Source: Planctomycetia bacterium
GTDB lineage: Bacteria > Planctomycetota > Planctomycetia > Pirellulales > Thermoguttaceae
Direction: 5' to 3'
DNA: 35,265 bases
NCBI GenBank assembly: GCA_030527185.1
Contig: JAUNBF010000039.1
Span: 1 to 35,265, forward strand
The notes under the pieces are model-generated. The model was not told where the DNA came from, ran no database searches, and worked only from the letters and a program-made list of their open reading frames with translations. Made by a program: the position numbers and the translations under genes. How positions within the stretch are numbered: position 1 is the stretch's first letter; the number at the start of each line of letters is the position of its first letter. Below, piece after piece: positions 6,563-14,070 of the stretch.

Positions 6563-7101
6563 TGGCAGGTCTTTTGGAAAATCCGTTTCCCGTTCTGATT
6601 GCGGGGATTCTGGCGATGGGATTTTTGATTGCCGGGTATGTGATTGCGCCGCGAAAAGAATGGCTTTTCGGGATGGTTCCGGTATTGGCGACGGTTACTT
6701 TTTTCGGAGTGTGGGATGTTTGTGTCGTCACACCACGGGAAGAAGTGGAAATGACGATCGACCGTGCGGCAGCGGCCTTGCGAGCCAATGATGCCGACGC
6801 GATTCTGTCACTTTTGGAACCGGAACTGGCCTACCGTACACGGAATCGGGTTTTGTGGGCGTTGGACAATATTGAAGTGGAAGGTGTGAAAATCAGTTCC
6901 CTGCAAATGGTGGTGAACGAGTTGACCATTCCGCCGACTGCCGAGGTGAATTTTATGGGAAGTATCCGTTTTCGCGATAAAAAATTGCATTCGGGGATGG
7001 ATCGATATGCCTGCCGAATGACGGTTTATCTGGAACGGCACGAGGATGGTTGGAAAATCACGAATCATGAGGAACATTCGCTCTTTGGACGGGAATATTG
7101 A
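6562..7101 (+). CDS. Membrane-anchored protein with a possible NTF2-like domain
   Basis: This 179-residue protein begins with two transmembrane helices (about 8-30 and 36-58). A roughly 115-residue domain follows: helix-rich at first (a TIDRAAAALRANDADAIL stretch), then beta-rich with VYLERHEDGWKITNHE. That layout is typical of NTF2/SnoaL-like folds; the assignment rests on pattern only. The start is ATG 6562, overlapping the upstream stop by one base, with GGGAGG 7 nt before it. An upstream in-frame GTG at 6547 would place the ribosome site inside the gene, so I rejected it. It is the last gene of the run. The 165 nt that follow hold a small GC hairpin near 7128-7147 and a TATAAT at 7155-7160 that may serve the LRR gene. 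Confidence 0.7.
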   Translation: MAGLLENPFPVLIAGILAMGFLIAGYVIAPRKEWLFGMVPVLATVTFFGVWDVCVVTPREEVEMTIDRAAAALRANDADAILSLLEPELAYRTRNRVLWALDNIEVEGVKISSLQMVVNELTIPPTAEVNFMGSIRFRDKKLHSGMDRYACRMTVYLERHEDGWKITNHEEHSLFGREY

Positions 7102-7154
7102 AAATTAAGGGAGAATCGAGGGTGCCGCCCCTACAAGAAAAGAGGGGATTGGGT

Positions 7155-7160
7155 TATAAT
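7155..7160 (+). promoter_or_regulatory. Possible -10 element for the LRR gene
   Basis: A perfect TATAAT, about 107 nt upstream of the LRR start, without a convincing -35. It implies a leader of about 100 nt, which contains a CGATTCG direct repeat (around 7198-7217). Confidence 0.3.
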
Positions 7161-7266
7161 GGGGAAAATTTTGGAAGGCAAGGATTTTCTTGGGAGCCGA
7201 TTCGTGAAAACGATTCGGAGACGGAAAATCGAGAAAAGGTAACGCATTTTTAAGGAGTGATTTGGA

Positions 7267-8532
7267 ATGAGAGTTCGTTCATTATGGATTTTCCCGCTGG
7301 TAGGTTGGATTTTGTCTTTCGGAGCCACTCTCCAGGCCGCCACGGAAGCGGAAGTTCAGGCGGCGGAAGCGGTTTTGGACAAGATGATGGCTTCGTATCA
7401 GAAGGATGCGGCTGGAAATATCGTCTCTTTTGATTTGACCGACCGGATTTGTACCAACGAGGATTTGGCGGTTCTTTGCAAGCTGGATACCGTGACCCAG
7501 TGCAAGATTTACGGTGCCAATCTGAAACCGGGAGGAGCGGGAGTCATTGTTGGGCTGAAGAGTTGCAAGAAACTCTCGATCGAGAATACCGACTTTGTGG
7601 ACGCGGACATGGCCTTTTTGGCGCAAATGCCGTGGGTGGAGGAGTTGACGCTGCGTCGGAACACCTATCTGGGAGCGGAAACGATCGGGTTTGTGGCACA
7701 GTTGCCGAAGCTGCGCAATCTGGTGTTGCTGTACGGGAATTTTGACGACGCGTCGCTTGCGAAACTCTCCACGGTGAAAACGCTTCGTCTGCTGGACGTT
7801 CGTGGTTGTGCGGCCGTGACCGATATGGGACTGGCGGTTTTGAAAGAGCTTCCCAACCTGATTGTTATTAAACTGCGATGTACCGCCGTGACGAATTTCG
7901 GCATTGAAAATATTCGTGGCAAGAAACTCAAGACATTTGACATTGAAGATTCGCAGACGTTCAGCGACGAAGCGATTGATTATCTGGACGGAATGCAGGA
8001 TTCGCTCCAGGAAATCATCATCATGCGGTGTATTGCGGTGTCGGACGATGGCGTGAAGAAACTGGCAAGCATGAAAAATATGCGGAAGATGAATCTGCGT
8101 GGGAACTACATCGGCAGCGACGCTCTGGAAGCGTGCAAGGAGATGGCGGAATTGCGTCTTTTGTGCGTGAGCGAGACGTTTGTGGATGATGCCGGGCTGG
8201 TGTATCTGGAAAATCTGTCGAAACTGGAACATCTCGACCTCTGGTTGACGAATGTCAGTGACGTGGGGATGGATTCGGTTGCCAAATTAAGCAGTTTGAA
8301 GGTTCTTTCACTGGTCGGTACGAAAGTGACCGACGCGGGAATTGAAAAATTGTCGGGGTTGAAGAATCTGGAGTCGCTCGATTTGGGCGAACTGATGATT
8401 ACGGATGCCTGTTTGCCGTTTTTGGAAAAATGCGTGTCGCTGAAGAAATTGAGTGTGCGAGCAACGCAGATTTCGACGCAAGGGGTGGAAACTTTGAAAA
8501 AGAGTTTGCCGAATTGTGCGATCAACTACTGA
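7267..8532 (+). CDS. Exported leucine-rich-repeat protein
   Basis: A 421-residue protein with a clear Sec signal peptide (about 1-25; charged MRVR, hydrophobic core, cleavage near LQAAT). About twelve leucine-rich repeats of roughly 24 residues follow, of the type LxxLxLxxTxVTDxGLxxL (for example LEHLDLWLTNVSDVGM and LKVLSLVGTKVTDAGI). Such proteins are abundant in planctomycetes and are thought to act in protein-protein contacts in the periplasm or at the surface. No enzyme or anchor domain is present, so a soluble periplasmic or secreted form is expected. AAGGAG stands 9 nt before the ATG. It ends with a strong hairpin terminator and appears monocistronic. Confidence 0.85.
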   Translation: MRVRSLWIFPLVGWILSFGATLQAATEAEVQAAEAVLDKMMASYQKDAAGNIVSFDLTDRICTNEDLAVLCKLDTVTQCKIYGANLKPGGAGVIVGLKSCKKLSIENTDFVDADMAFLAQMPWVEELTLRRNTYLGAETIGFVAQLPKLRNLVLLYGNFDDASLAKLSTVKTLRLLDVRGCAAVTDMGLAVLKELPNLIVIKLRCTAVTNFGIENIRGKKLKTFDIEDSQTFSDEAIDYLDGMQDSLQEIIIMRCIAVSDDGVKKLASMKNMRKMNLRGNYIGSDALEACKEMAELRLLCVSETFVDDAGLVYLENLSKLEHLDLWLTNVSDVGMDSVAKLSSLKVLSLVGTKVTDAGIEKLSGLKNLESLDLGELMITDACLPFLEKCVSLKKLSVRATQISTQGVETLKKSLPNCAINY

Positions 8533-8539
8533 AAACAAG

Positions 8540-8582
8540 ACCTCCGGGGACGTTTCCTGCGAGGAAGGCTCCCGGAGGTTTC
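8540..8582 (+). terminator. Hairpin terminator after the LRR gene
   Basis: ACCTCCGGG (8540-8548) pairs with CCCGGAGGT (8571-8579), and an inner TTCCT/AGGAA extends the stem. It begins 7 nt after the stop codon. The T run is short, so Rho-independent action is probable but not certain. Confidence 0.6.
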
Positions 8583-8696
8583 TGCAAGCTGACAAAATGT
8601 GGCAATTTTGCGGATTGAGAGGACAAAATTTCACAAAATTTTCAGGTTTTTGCAAAAAGAGGCGAGAAACTTGTTTTTATTGGAGCCATTTTCGTG

Positions 8697-8702
8697 TATA
8701 AT
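8697..8702 (+). promoter_or_regulatory. -10 element for the DUF1598 gene
   Basis: A perfect TATAAT, about 116 nt before ATG 8819, preceded by a T-rich stretch but no good -35. The leader between them carries no clear structure that I can see. Confidence 0.35.
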
Positions 8703-8818
8703 AGACAACAATCGAAGATGGATTTTCCTTGTTTGGGAAAGATGAGACAATTCTCCTGGATTCCTGCTCTTTCGGGAATTTCAGGCGAAAAAGGGATAAA
8801 GACCGAAGAGGTGGTTTT

Positions 8819-10147
8819 ATGACGCGAAATTTGGGAATTTTGGGGACGCTTGTCCTTTCGTTGATGGTGGGAGAAGTATCGAGTTGGGCGCAATATTCCA
8901 CGGACAACAGTGCTGTGGGAGGAGTTTTGATCGACGCGGATGGGATGCTTTCGCAAGCTCAGACGGGCGATTTGAAAGCATTGTCGCAGAAACGCCAGGA
9001 AACGATGCAGCCCCTGGTATCGGGTTTGGCAACATCGGCGGAAATGCGTAAAATTTCTTTGAAGAAGCTCAACGAAACGATCCAGCAGTCTCTTGCCAAA
9101 GGGGAAGCGATTCCCGACAGTGTGCGTTATCTGGGCGGATTGACAGCGGTGGAATATGTTTTCGTCTATCCTGAGGAGAACGATATTGTGCTGGTCGGGC
9201 CGGCGGAAGGTTGGACGGTGGGTCCGAAAGGGGTGATTGTCGGGAAAGATTCGGGACGTCCAACGATGTTGCTGGAAGATTTGCAGAGTGCGATGCGTTC
9301 TGCGGGTGGTTCGGAACGTCGTGTTTTTTCGGTCTCGATTGATCCCACTCCCGAAGGTTTGCAGGCGGTCAACGCGTTTGTTTCGCAGGTCAACCGAGTG
9401 CGGAATCCGCAGGCAATGGCTTCCGAAATGGAAAAAAGGCTTGGGAATCAAGTCATTTCCATTGAGGGAATCGAACGAGATTCGCATTTTGCGGCGGTTT
9501 TGGCGGCTGCGGACTATCGGATGAAGCAGATTTCGATGGGCGTTACGAAGTCTCCGTTGAAGAGTTTGCCTTCGTTTGTCAGCATGATTAAAAAGCCGAC
9601 GGAAGCGAATGTTTTGCCGCGTTGGTGGATGGCGCCGAATTACGACGCGATTCTTCGGGATGAGGCTGGTTTGGCTTGGAATCTGGTGGGTGGAAAAGTG
9701 GTTACACGAACGGAAACGGACTTTTTCGATGGAACCCAGGTCGTTCGCGGAGCGGGCAAAGCAAGTCCGGTTTTTGCGGCGTGGGCAGACAAAATGACGG
9801 CCAATTACGAAAAACTTTCGGTGGCAGAGCCGATTTTCGGACAGTTGCGCAACTGCATGGATTGTGCGATTGTGGCGGCAATTGTGGCGGAAAATGACAT
9901 TTTGACGAAAATTGACAATCCCCTGGAAGCGTTGTTGAGTGAAGAGGCTTCGGTGAAGCGTTCGATCGTTCCGCAGTTCGTCTCCAGCACCGCGGTGGTG
10001 GCGAAAAAGGGGAACGGTTATCTTTTCACCAATGGTGGCGTCGCGATTGACCTCTGGAGTCTGGTGAAAGAGGCGAATGTGACCGACGACTGGAATGTTA
10101 CGGCGGAGAAATGCCAGGTGACAGGGAAAAAGTGGTGGAAAAACTGA
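8819..10147 (+). CDS. Exported DUF1598-like protein
   Basis: A 442-residue exported protein of unknown function. The signal peptide is residues 1-25 (MTRNLGILGTLVLSL, cleavage near SSWAQ). The central stretch VEYVFVYPEENDIVLVGPAE, with VIVGKDSGRPTMLLEDL just after it and SVSIDPTPEGL further on, matches my memory of DUF1598, a family mostly known from Planctomycetes. This should be confirmed by a profile search. Two Cys (NCMDCA) near residue 355 could form a disulfide. ATG 8819 is chosen because GAGGTGG stands just before it and the signal peptide begins there; the in-frame start at 8729 would add a charged, non-export leader. A textbook terminator follows. Confidence 0.75.
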   Translation: MTRNLGILGTLVLSLMVGEVSSWAQYSTDNSAVGGVLIDADGMLSQAQTGDLKALSQKRQETMQPLVSGLATSAEMRKISLKKLNETIQQSLAKGEAIPDSVRYLGGLTAVEYVFVYPEENDIVLVGPAEGWTVGPKGVIVGKDSGRPTMLLEDLQSAMRSAGGSERRVFSVSIDPTPEGLQAVNAFVSQVNRVRNPQAMASEMEKRLGNQVISIEGIERDSHFAAVLAAADYRMKQISMGVTKSPLKSLPSFVSMIKKPTEANVLPRWWMAPNYDAILRDEAGLAWNLVGGKVVTRTETDFFDGTQVVRGAGKASPVFAAWADKMTANYEKLSVAEPIFGQLRNCMDCAIVAAIVAENDILTKIDNPLEALLSEEASVKRSIVPQFVSSTAVVAKKGNGYLFTNGGVAIDLWSLVKEANVTDDWNVTAEKCQVTGKKWWKN

Positions 10148-10166
10148 TGGAGAGGCTATGAGGGAG

Positions 10167-10198
10167 AAAAAGGAGGAAGAAAAATCCTCCTTTTTTTG
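10167..10198 (+). terminator. Rho-independent terminator after the DUF1598 gene
   Basis: AAAAAGGAGG (10167-10176) pairs with CCTCCTTTTT (10186-10195), and the T run continues to 10197. It lies 20 nt after the stop codon. Confidence 0.85.
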
Positions 10199-10239
10199 TT
10201 TCTTGAGAGAAATGGAGCGGTTTTCACGAAAAAACCCTC

Positions 10240-10268
10240 TTGACAGATTGCGGGGGATTTCTCATAAT
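10240..10268 (+). promoter_or_regulatory. Sigma70-type promoter of the first Tat oxidoreductase gene
   Basis: TTGACA (10240-10245) is followed after 17 nt by CATAAT (10263-10268). Transcription would start near 10275, about 48 nt before ATG 10323. This position rules out a protein start at 10158. Confidence 0.75.
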
Positions 10269-10322
10269 GCGGGAATAGAGGTGATGTCTATTTCAAGAAT
10301 TTCAGAATCAAGGAACTTCCCC

Positions 10323-11813
10323 ATGAAACATAAAACAACACGACGGGATTTTTTGCGAACGACGCTTTATACAGGCATGGCGGCAGGAGTGGTTTCGCCG
10401 ACATTGGTTTCCGCTCAGTCGCAGGGGGCGAATGACAAAATCACCTGTGCGGTGGTGGGGGCACGTGGTCGCGGCGGCTCGCATATCCAGGGTTTTTTGA
10501 CGAATCCTCATACGGTGATTACGTATATCGTCGATCCCGATGAAGCGGTCGGGAAGAATCGGTGCGAACAGATTGAGAAGAAACAGGGGTCTCGTCCCAA
10601 GTTTGTGCGGGATATGCGGGAAGCGTACGCGGACAAGGATTTGGACGCGGTGGGAAGTGCCACGCCGAATCACTGGCATGCCCTGTCCGCCATCTGGGCC
10701 ATGCAGGCGGGAAAAGATGTCTATGTGGAAAAACCCGCGTCGCAGAATATTTTTGAGGGTGCCGTGATGGTGGCTGCGGCGAAGAAATACGGTCGGCTTT
10801 GCCAGGTCGGGACGCAATGTCGTTCCAATCCGGCCATTCGCCAGGGGATTGCGTATGTCCAGTCGGGAGCGATTGGGGAAGTCACGTTTGCTCGCGGTGT
10901 CTGCCATCGTCGTCGGAAGGCGATCGGAGCGTTGGGCGACTATCCCGTTCCTGAGAATGTCGATTTCAACCTCTGGAGTGGCCCTGCCATTTTCACCCAG
11001 CCGCGCGTCACCCGTCCGCAATTCCATTACGACTGGCACTGGCAGCGTCTCTACGGCAACGGCGATTCCGGGAATCAGGGGCCGCACCAGTTTGACATTG
11101 CCCGGTGGGGATTGGGATTGATGCGTCATCCGAACAAGGTGATTACCTATGGCGGACGTTTGGGATATGAAGTGGAGAAAAACGATCCGCAGTACCTCGA
11201 CGCGGGCGACACACCGAATACGGAAGTTTCGATTTTCGACTATGGCGACAAGACGATCGTTTTTGAGACGCGCGGGCTGGAAACCAAAGCGACCGATGGA
11301 GCGAATGTGGGAGTCGTTTTCTACGGTACGGAAGGGCGTTTGGTGCAAGTCCATTACGGATTGTGCGTGGCGTATGACAAAGATGGGAAAGTTGTGAAGG
11401 AATTCAAGGGGGGCGACGACCAGAACCATTACGATAACTTTGTGGATGCCGTTTTAAAACGAGACGCTGCGATTCTGACCGCCCCGATTCTGGATGGGCA
11501 TTTGTCGGCGGCCTTGGCTCATTTGGGCAATACCAGTTATTACCTTGGCGAAAAGAACAAAGTTTCGCAGGAAGAGATTGGCAAAGTTCTGGAAACGATT
11601 CCCAGCCGGGACGACAATTTGAAGACGCTTGCGCGGACGGTGGAACATCTTCAGAAAAATGGCGTCGATTTATCGAAAACGCCTCTGGCACTGGGGCCAC
11701 AGTTGGAATTTGACGGTGCCGCGGAGAAGTTTGTGAATAACGCGGAAGCGGACAAGTGGCTGACACGCCAGTGGCGGGAAGGTTTTGAATGCCCCACGGC
11801 GGAGAGTGTTTAG
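10323..11813 (+). CDS. Tat-exported Gfo/Idh/MocA-family oxidoreductase (copy 1)
   Basis: NAD(P)-dependent sugar or polyol dehydrogenase type, 496 residues, exported folded by Tat. The signal has the twin-arginine motif TRRDFL (residues 5-10) and a hydrophobic stretch to VSAQ. The Rossmann domain begins CAVVGARGRGGSHIQG, EKPAS carries the catalytic-site Lys, and GNGDSGNQGPHQFD gives the C-terminal domain's conserved Asp/His. Planctomycetes encode many such proteins, often near glycan-degradation genes; the substrate is not known, and export suggests a tightly bound cofactor. ATG 10323 has AAGGA 8 nt upstream. The next gene is a close paralogue (about three quarters identical by eye), so this is a tandem duplication. 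Confidence 0.88.
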   Translation: MKHKTTRRDFLRTTLYTGMAAGVVSPTLVSAQSQGANDKITCAVVGARGRGGSHIQGFLTNPHTVITYIVDPDEAVGKNRCEQIEKKQGSRPKFVRDMREAYADKDLDAVGSATPNHWHALSAIWAMQAGKDVYVEKPASQNIFEGAVMVAAAKKYGRLCQVGTQCRSNPAIRQGIAYVQSGAIGEVTFARGVCHRRRKAIGALGDYPVPENVDFNLWSGPAIFTQPRVTRPQFHYDWHWQRLYGNGDSGNQGPHQFDIARWGLGLMRHPNKVITYGGRLGYEVEKNDPQYLDAGDTPNTEVSIFDYGDKTIVFETRGLETKATDGANVGVVFYGTEGRLVQVHYGLCVAYDKDGKVVKEFKGGDDQNHYDNFVDAVLKRDAAILTAPILDGHLSAALAHLGNTSYYLGEKNKVSQEEIGKVLETIPSRDDNLKTLARTVEHLQKNGVDLSKTPLALGPQLEFDGAAEKFVNNAEADKWLTRQWREGFECPTAESV

Positions 11814-12090
11814 GAGAGTGTAAAATAATCGCGACGCAGTTGCAACTAAAGATATTGGAAAAGGAGGAGGGTTCTGGGGGGAAACGCTTTCCCCCTCCCA
11901 CGGACGTCATGATTTAGCGGGAAAGCCACCTTCGGCTTTCGTCGTGAATCGCGAGTCGCCTGCCCCCAAGACCTCTTTCCAACAGCGTTTTTATCTTCTA
12001 ACCTATCAGGTTGGGATGGAAATCGCTATGCATAATTTATAAGTTTAACAAAACATAGTGTTTACTTTTACTGAAATGAAAGGATGATCA
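11814..12090. other. Intergenic spacer with two perfect hairpins
   Basis: The 277 nt between the paralogues contain GGGGGAAA-CGC-TTTCCCCC (11877-11895) and GAAAGCC-ACCTTC-GGCTTTC (11921-11940), neither followed by a T run. A poor promoter-like pair (TTGGGA 12011, TAATTT 12033) may serve copy 2. No open frame looks coding. Confidence 0.5.
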
Positions 12091-13572
12091 ATGAAGAAAC
12101 CCACCCGACGAGAATTTTTACGAACGACGTTGTTTTCTGGAACAGCCATGGCCGTTTCCCCGATGCTTTTGCGCGGTGGGGAAACGGTGGCAGCCAATGA
12201 GAAGCTCGCGGCAGCCATCATCGGTGCGGGAGGCCGGGGCAATGACCATATTCAAGCCTTTTTGGCCGATCCACGTGCGGTGATCACGTACATTGTCGAC
12301 CCCGACGAGGCGATTGGCAACGCTCGCTGCGACCAGATTGAAAAGAAGCAGGGAAGTCGCCCGAAATTTGTCCGAGATATGCGGGAAGCGCTGGCGGACA
12401 AGAGCGTCGATTTTACCGCCGGAGCCACGCCGAATCACTGGCACGCGCTTTCAGCCATTTGGGCAATGCAGGCCGGGAAAGATGTTTACGTGGAGAAGCC
12501 TGCGTCGTCGAACATTTTTGAAGGCCGAACGATGGTGGCCGCGGCGAAGAAATATGGTCGGATTTGCCAGGTGGGGACGCAGTGTCGCTCCAATCCGGCA
12601 CAACGCGACGCGGTGGAATTTATCCACCAGGGTGGAATTGGCGAAGTGAATTTTGCCCGTGGTTTGTGTTACAAACGCCGCAAGTCGATCGGTGCGTTGG
12701 GAGATTACCCCATTCCCGAAAGTGTCGATTTCAATCTCTGGAGCGGTCCGGCAGTCTATACAACGCCACGCCTGACACGGCAACGTTTTCATTACGACTG
12801 GCACTGGCAGCGTCTCTACGGCAACGGTGATTCGGGCAACCAGGGACCGCACCAGTTCGACATTGCCCGTTGGGGGTTGGGACTGATGCGTCATCCGAAC
12901 AAGGTGATTACGTATGGCGGACGGCTCGGTTATCAGGCCGAACGGAAAGACCCCTCCTACATCGACGCTGGCGATACGGCCAATACGGAAGTCTCCATTT
13001 TCGATTATGGCGACAAGACGTTGGTTTTCGAGACTCGCGGCCTGGAAACGCCTGATTTGGACAAGGCGAAGATTGGCGTCATTTTCTATGGCACGGAAGG
13101 AAAACTGGTGCAGGAAAGCTACGGTTATTCCGTGGCGTACGACAAGTCGGGAAAAATGATCAAGGAATTCAAGGGTAGCGGAAATCACTACTCCAATTTC
13201 CTGGATGCCGTTTTGAAACGCGACGCGTCGATTCTTCACGCACCCGTTCTGGACGGCCATCTGTCGGCAGCGTTGGCTCACCTGGGCAATATCAGTTATT
13301 ATCTGGGCGAGTCGAACAAAGTTTCCGTCTCGGATTTGGAAAACGTCCTGAAAAATGTGGAAAGTCGGGATGATAATGCCGAAACGCTGGCTCGGACGGT
13401 GGAACACTTGCAGGCCAACGGGGTCGATTTGGACAAAACGCCGCTCTCTTTAGGGCCACAGTTGACGTTCGACTCCGACGCCGAGAAATTTGTCGATTGC
13501 GACGCGGCCAACGCACTCTTGACGCGACAGTGGCGGGAAGAATTTACCTGTCCGTCGCCGGAAAATGTTTAA
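12091..13572 (+). CDS. Tat-exported Gfo/Idh/MocA-family oxidoreductase (copy 2)
   Basis: A 493-residue paralogue of the gene just upstream, colinear over its whole length. It has the twin-arginine signal TRREFL (residues 4-9), the nucleotide-binding AAIIGAGGRGNDHIQ, the site EKPASSN and the same GNGDSGNQGPHQFD block. Differences are concentrated in the signal peptide and the C-terminal third, which suggests divergence in partner or substrate after duplication. AAAGGA stands 6 nt before the ATG. The gene has its own spacer with hairpins upstream and a strong terminator downstream, so it can be expressed separately from copy 1. Substrate unknown. Confidence 0.88.
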   Translation: MKKPTRREFLRTTLFSGTAMAVSPMLLRGGETVAANEKLAAAIIGAGGRGNDHIQAFLADPRAVITYIVDPDEAIGNARCDQIEKKQGSRPKFVRDMREALADKSVDFTAGATPNHWHALSAIWAMQAGKDVYVEKPASSNIFEGRTMVAAAKKYGRICQVGTQCRSNPAQRDAVEFIHQGGIGEVNFARGLCYKRRKSIGALGDYPIPESVDFNLWSGPAVYTTPRLTRQRFHYDWHWQRLYGNGDSGNQGPHQFDIARWGLGLMRHPNKVITYGGRLGYQAERKDPSYIDAGDTANTEVSIFDYGDKTLVFETRGLETPDLDKAKIGVIFYGTEGKLVQESYGYSVAYDKSGKMIKEFKGSGNHYSNFLDAVLKRDASILHAPVLDGHLSAALAHLGNISYYLGESNKVSVSDLENVLKNVESRDDNAETLARTVEHLQANGVDLDKTPLSLGPQLTFDSDAEKFVDCDAANALLTRQWREEFTCPSPENV

Positions 13573-13582
13573 AAATTCCCTT

Positions 13583-13634
13583 AAAAAGCGGTACATTTCT
13601 TCAAAAGATTTTGAAGTGTGCCGCTTTTCTTTTG
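13583..13634 (+). terminator. Rho-independent terminator after copy 2
   Basis: AAAAAGCGG (13583-13591) pairs with CCGCTTTT (13621-13628). An inner helix CTTCAAAA/TTTTGAAG makes one long stem, and T-rich sequence follows. It lies 10 nt after the stop codon. Confidence 0.8.
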
Positions 13635-13649
13635 ATACGGCCAAGTCTT

Positions 13650-14069
13650 ATGAAATTTTACCAAAAACCGTTGACACTCCCCGCTTTTTCGCAAGGGTGC
13701 CACATTATCACGTCCCGAATTGTGGAGGCACTGCCGGAATTGCGGGAAATCCAGATGGGAATGCTGAATCTCTTTATCCAACACACCTCCGCGTCGTTGA
13801 CGATCAACGAAAATGCGGATCGGGATGTTCCGCGTGACCTGGAAAACCTGATGACGCACTGGGCACCGGAGGATTTTCCCTATCGGCATACGCTGGAAGG
13901 ACGCGACGATATGCCTGCCCACGGAAAAGCCTCTCTGATGGGAGCCAGCCTGAACATTCCGGTTCGGGAAGGGACGCTGCAATTGGGTATCTGGCAGGGG
14001 ATCTACCTCTGCGAACACCGCCATCATGGCGGAAGGCGGAATTTGATGTTGACGTTGTGGGGGAAATGA
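13650..14069 (+). CDS. yjbQ: YjbQ/UPF0047-family protein
   Basis: A 139-residue protein of the UPF0047 family, small trimeric beta proteins of unsettled role; E. coli YjbQ shows a weak thiamine-phosphate synthase activity when overproduced. The family blocks are all present: HTSASLTINENAD, KASLMGASLNIPV, then LGIWQGIYLCEHR and GGRRNLMLTL. The conserved His and Asp in these blocks form the metal or ligand site. ATG 13650 matches the family's usual N-terminus, although no good Shine-Dalgarno is seen and the gene starts right after a terminator. It is convergent with the dihaem gene, with one base between the two stop codons. Confidence 0.9.
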   Translation: MKFYQKPLTLPAFSQGCHIITSRIVEALPELREIQMGMLNLFIQHTSASLTINENADRDVPRDLENLMTHWAPEDFPYRHTLEGRDDMPAHGKASLMGASLNIPVREGTLQLGIWQGIYLCEHRHHGGRRNLMLTLWGK

Positions 14070-14070
14070 G

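Noticed and set aside
10158..10322. N-terminal extension of the first Tat Gfo/Idh protein
   Set aside because: It begins inside a terminator hairpin and contains the promoter; the twin-arginine signal and ribosome site place the start at 10323.
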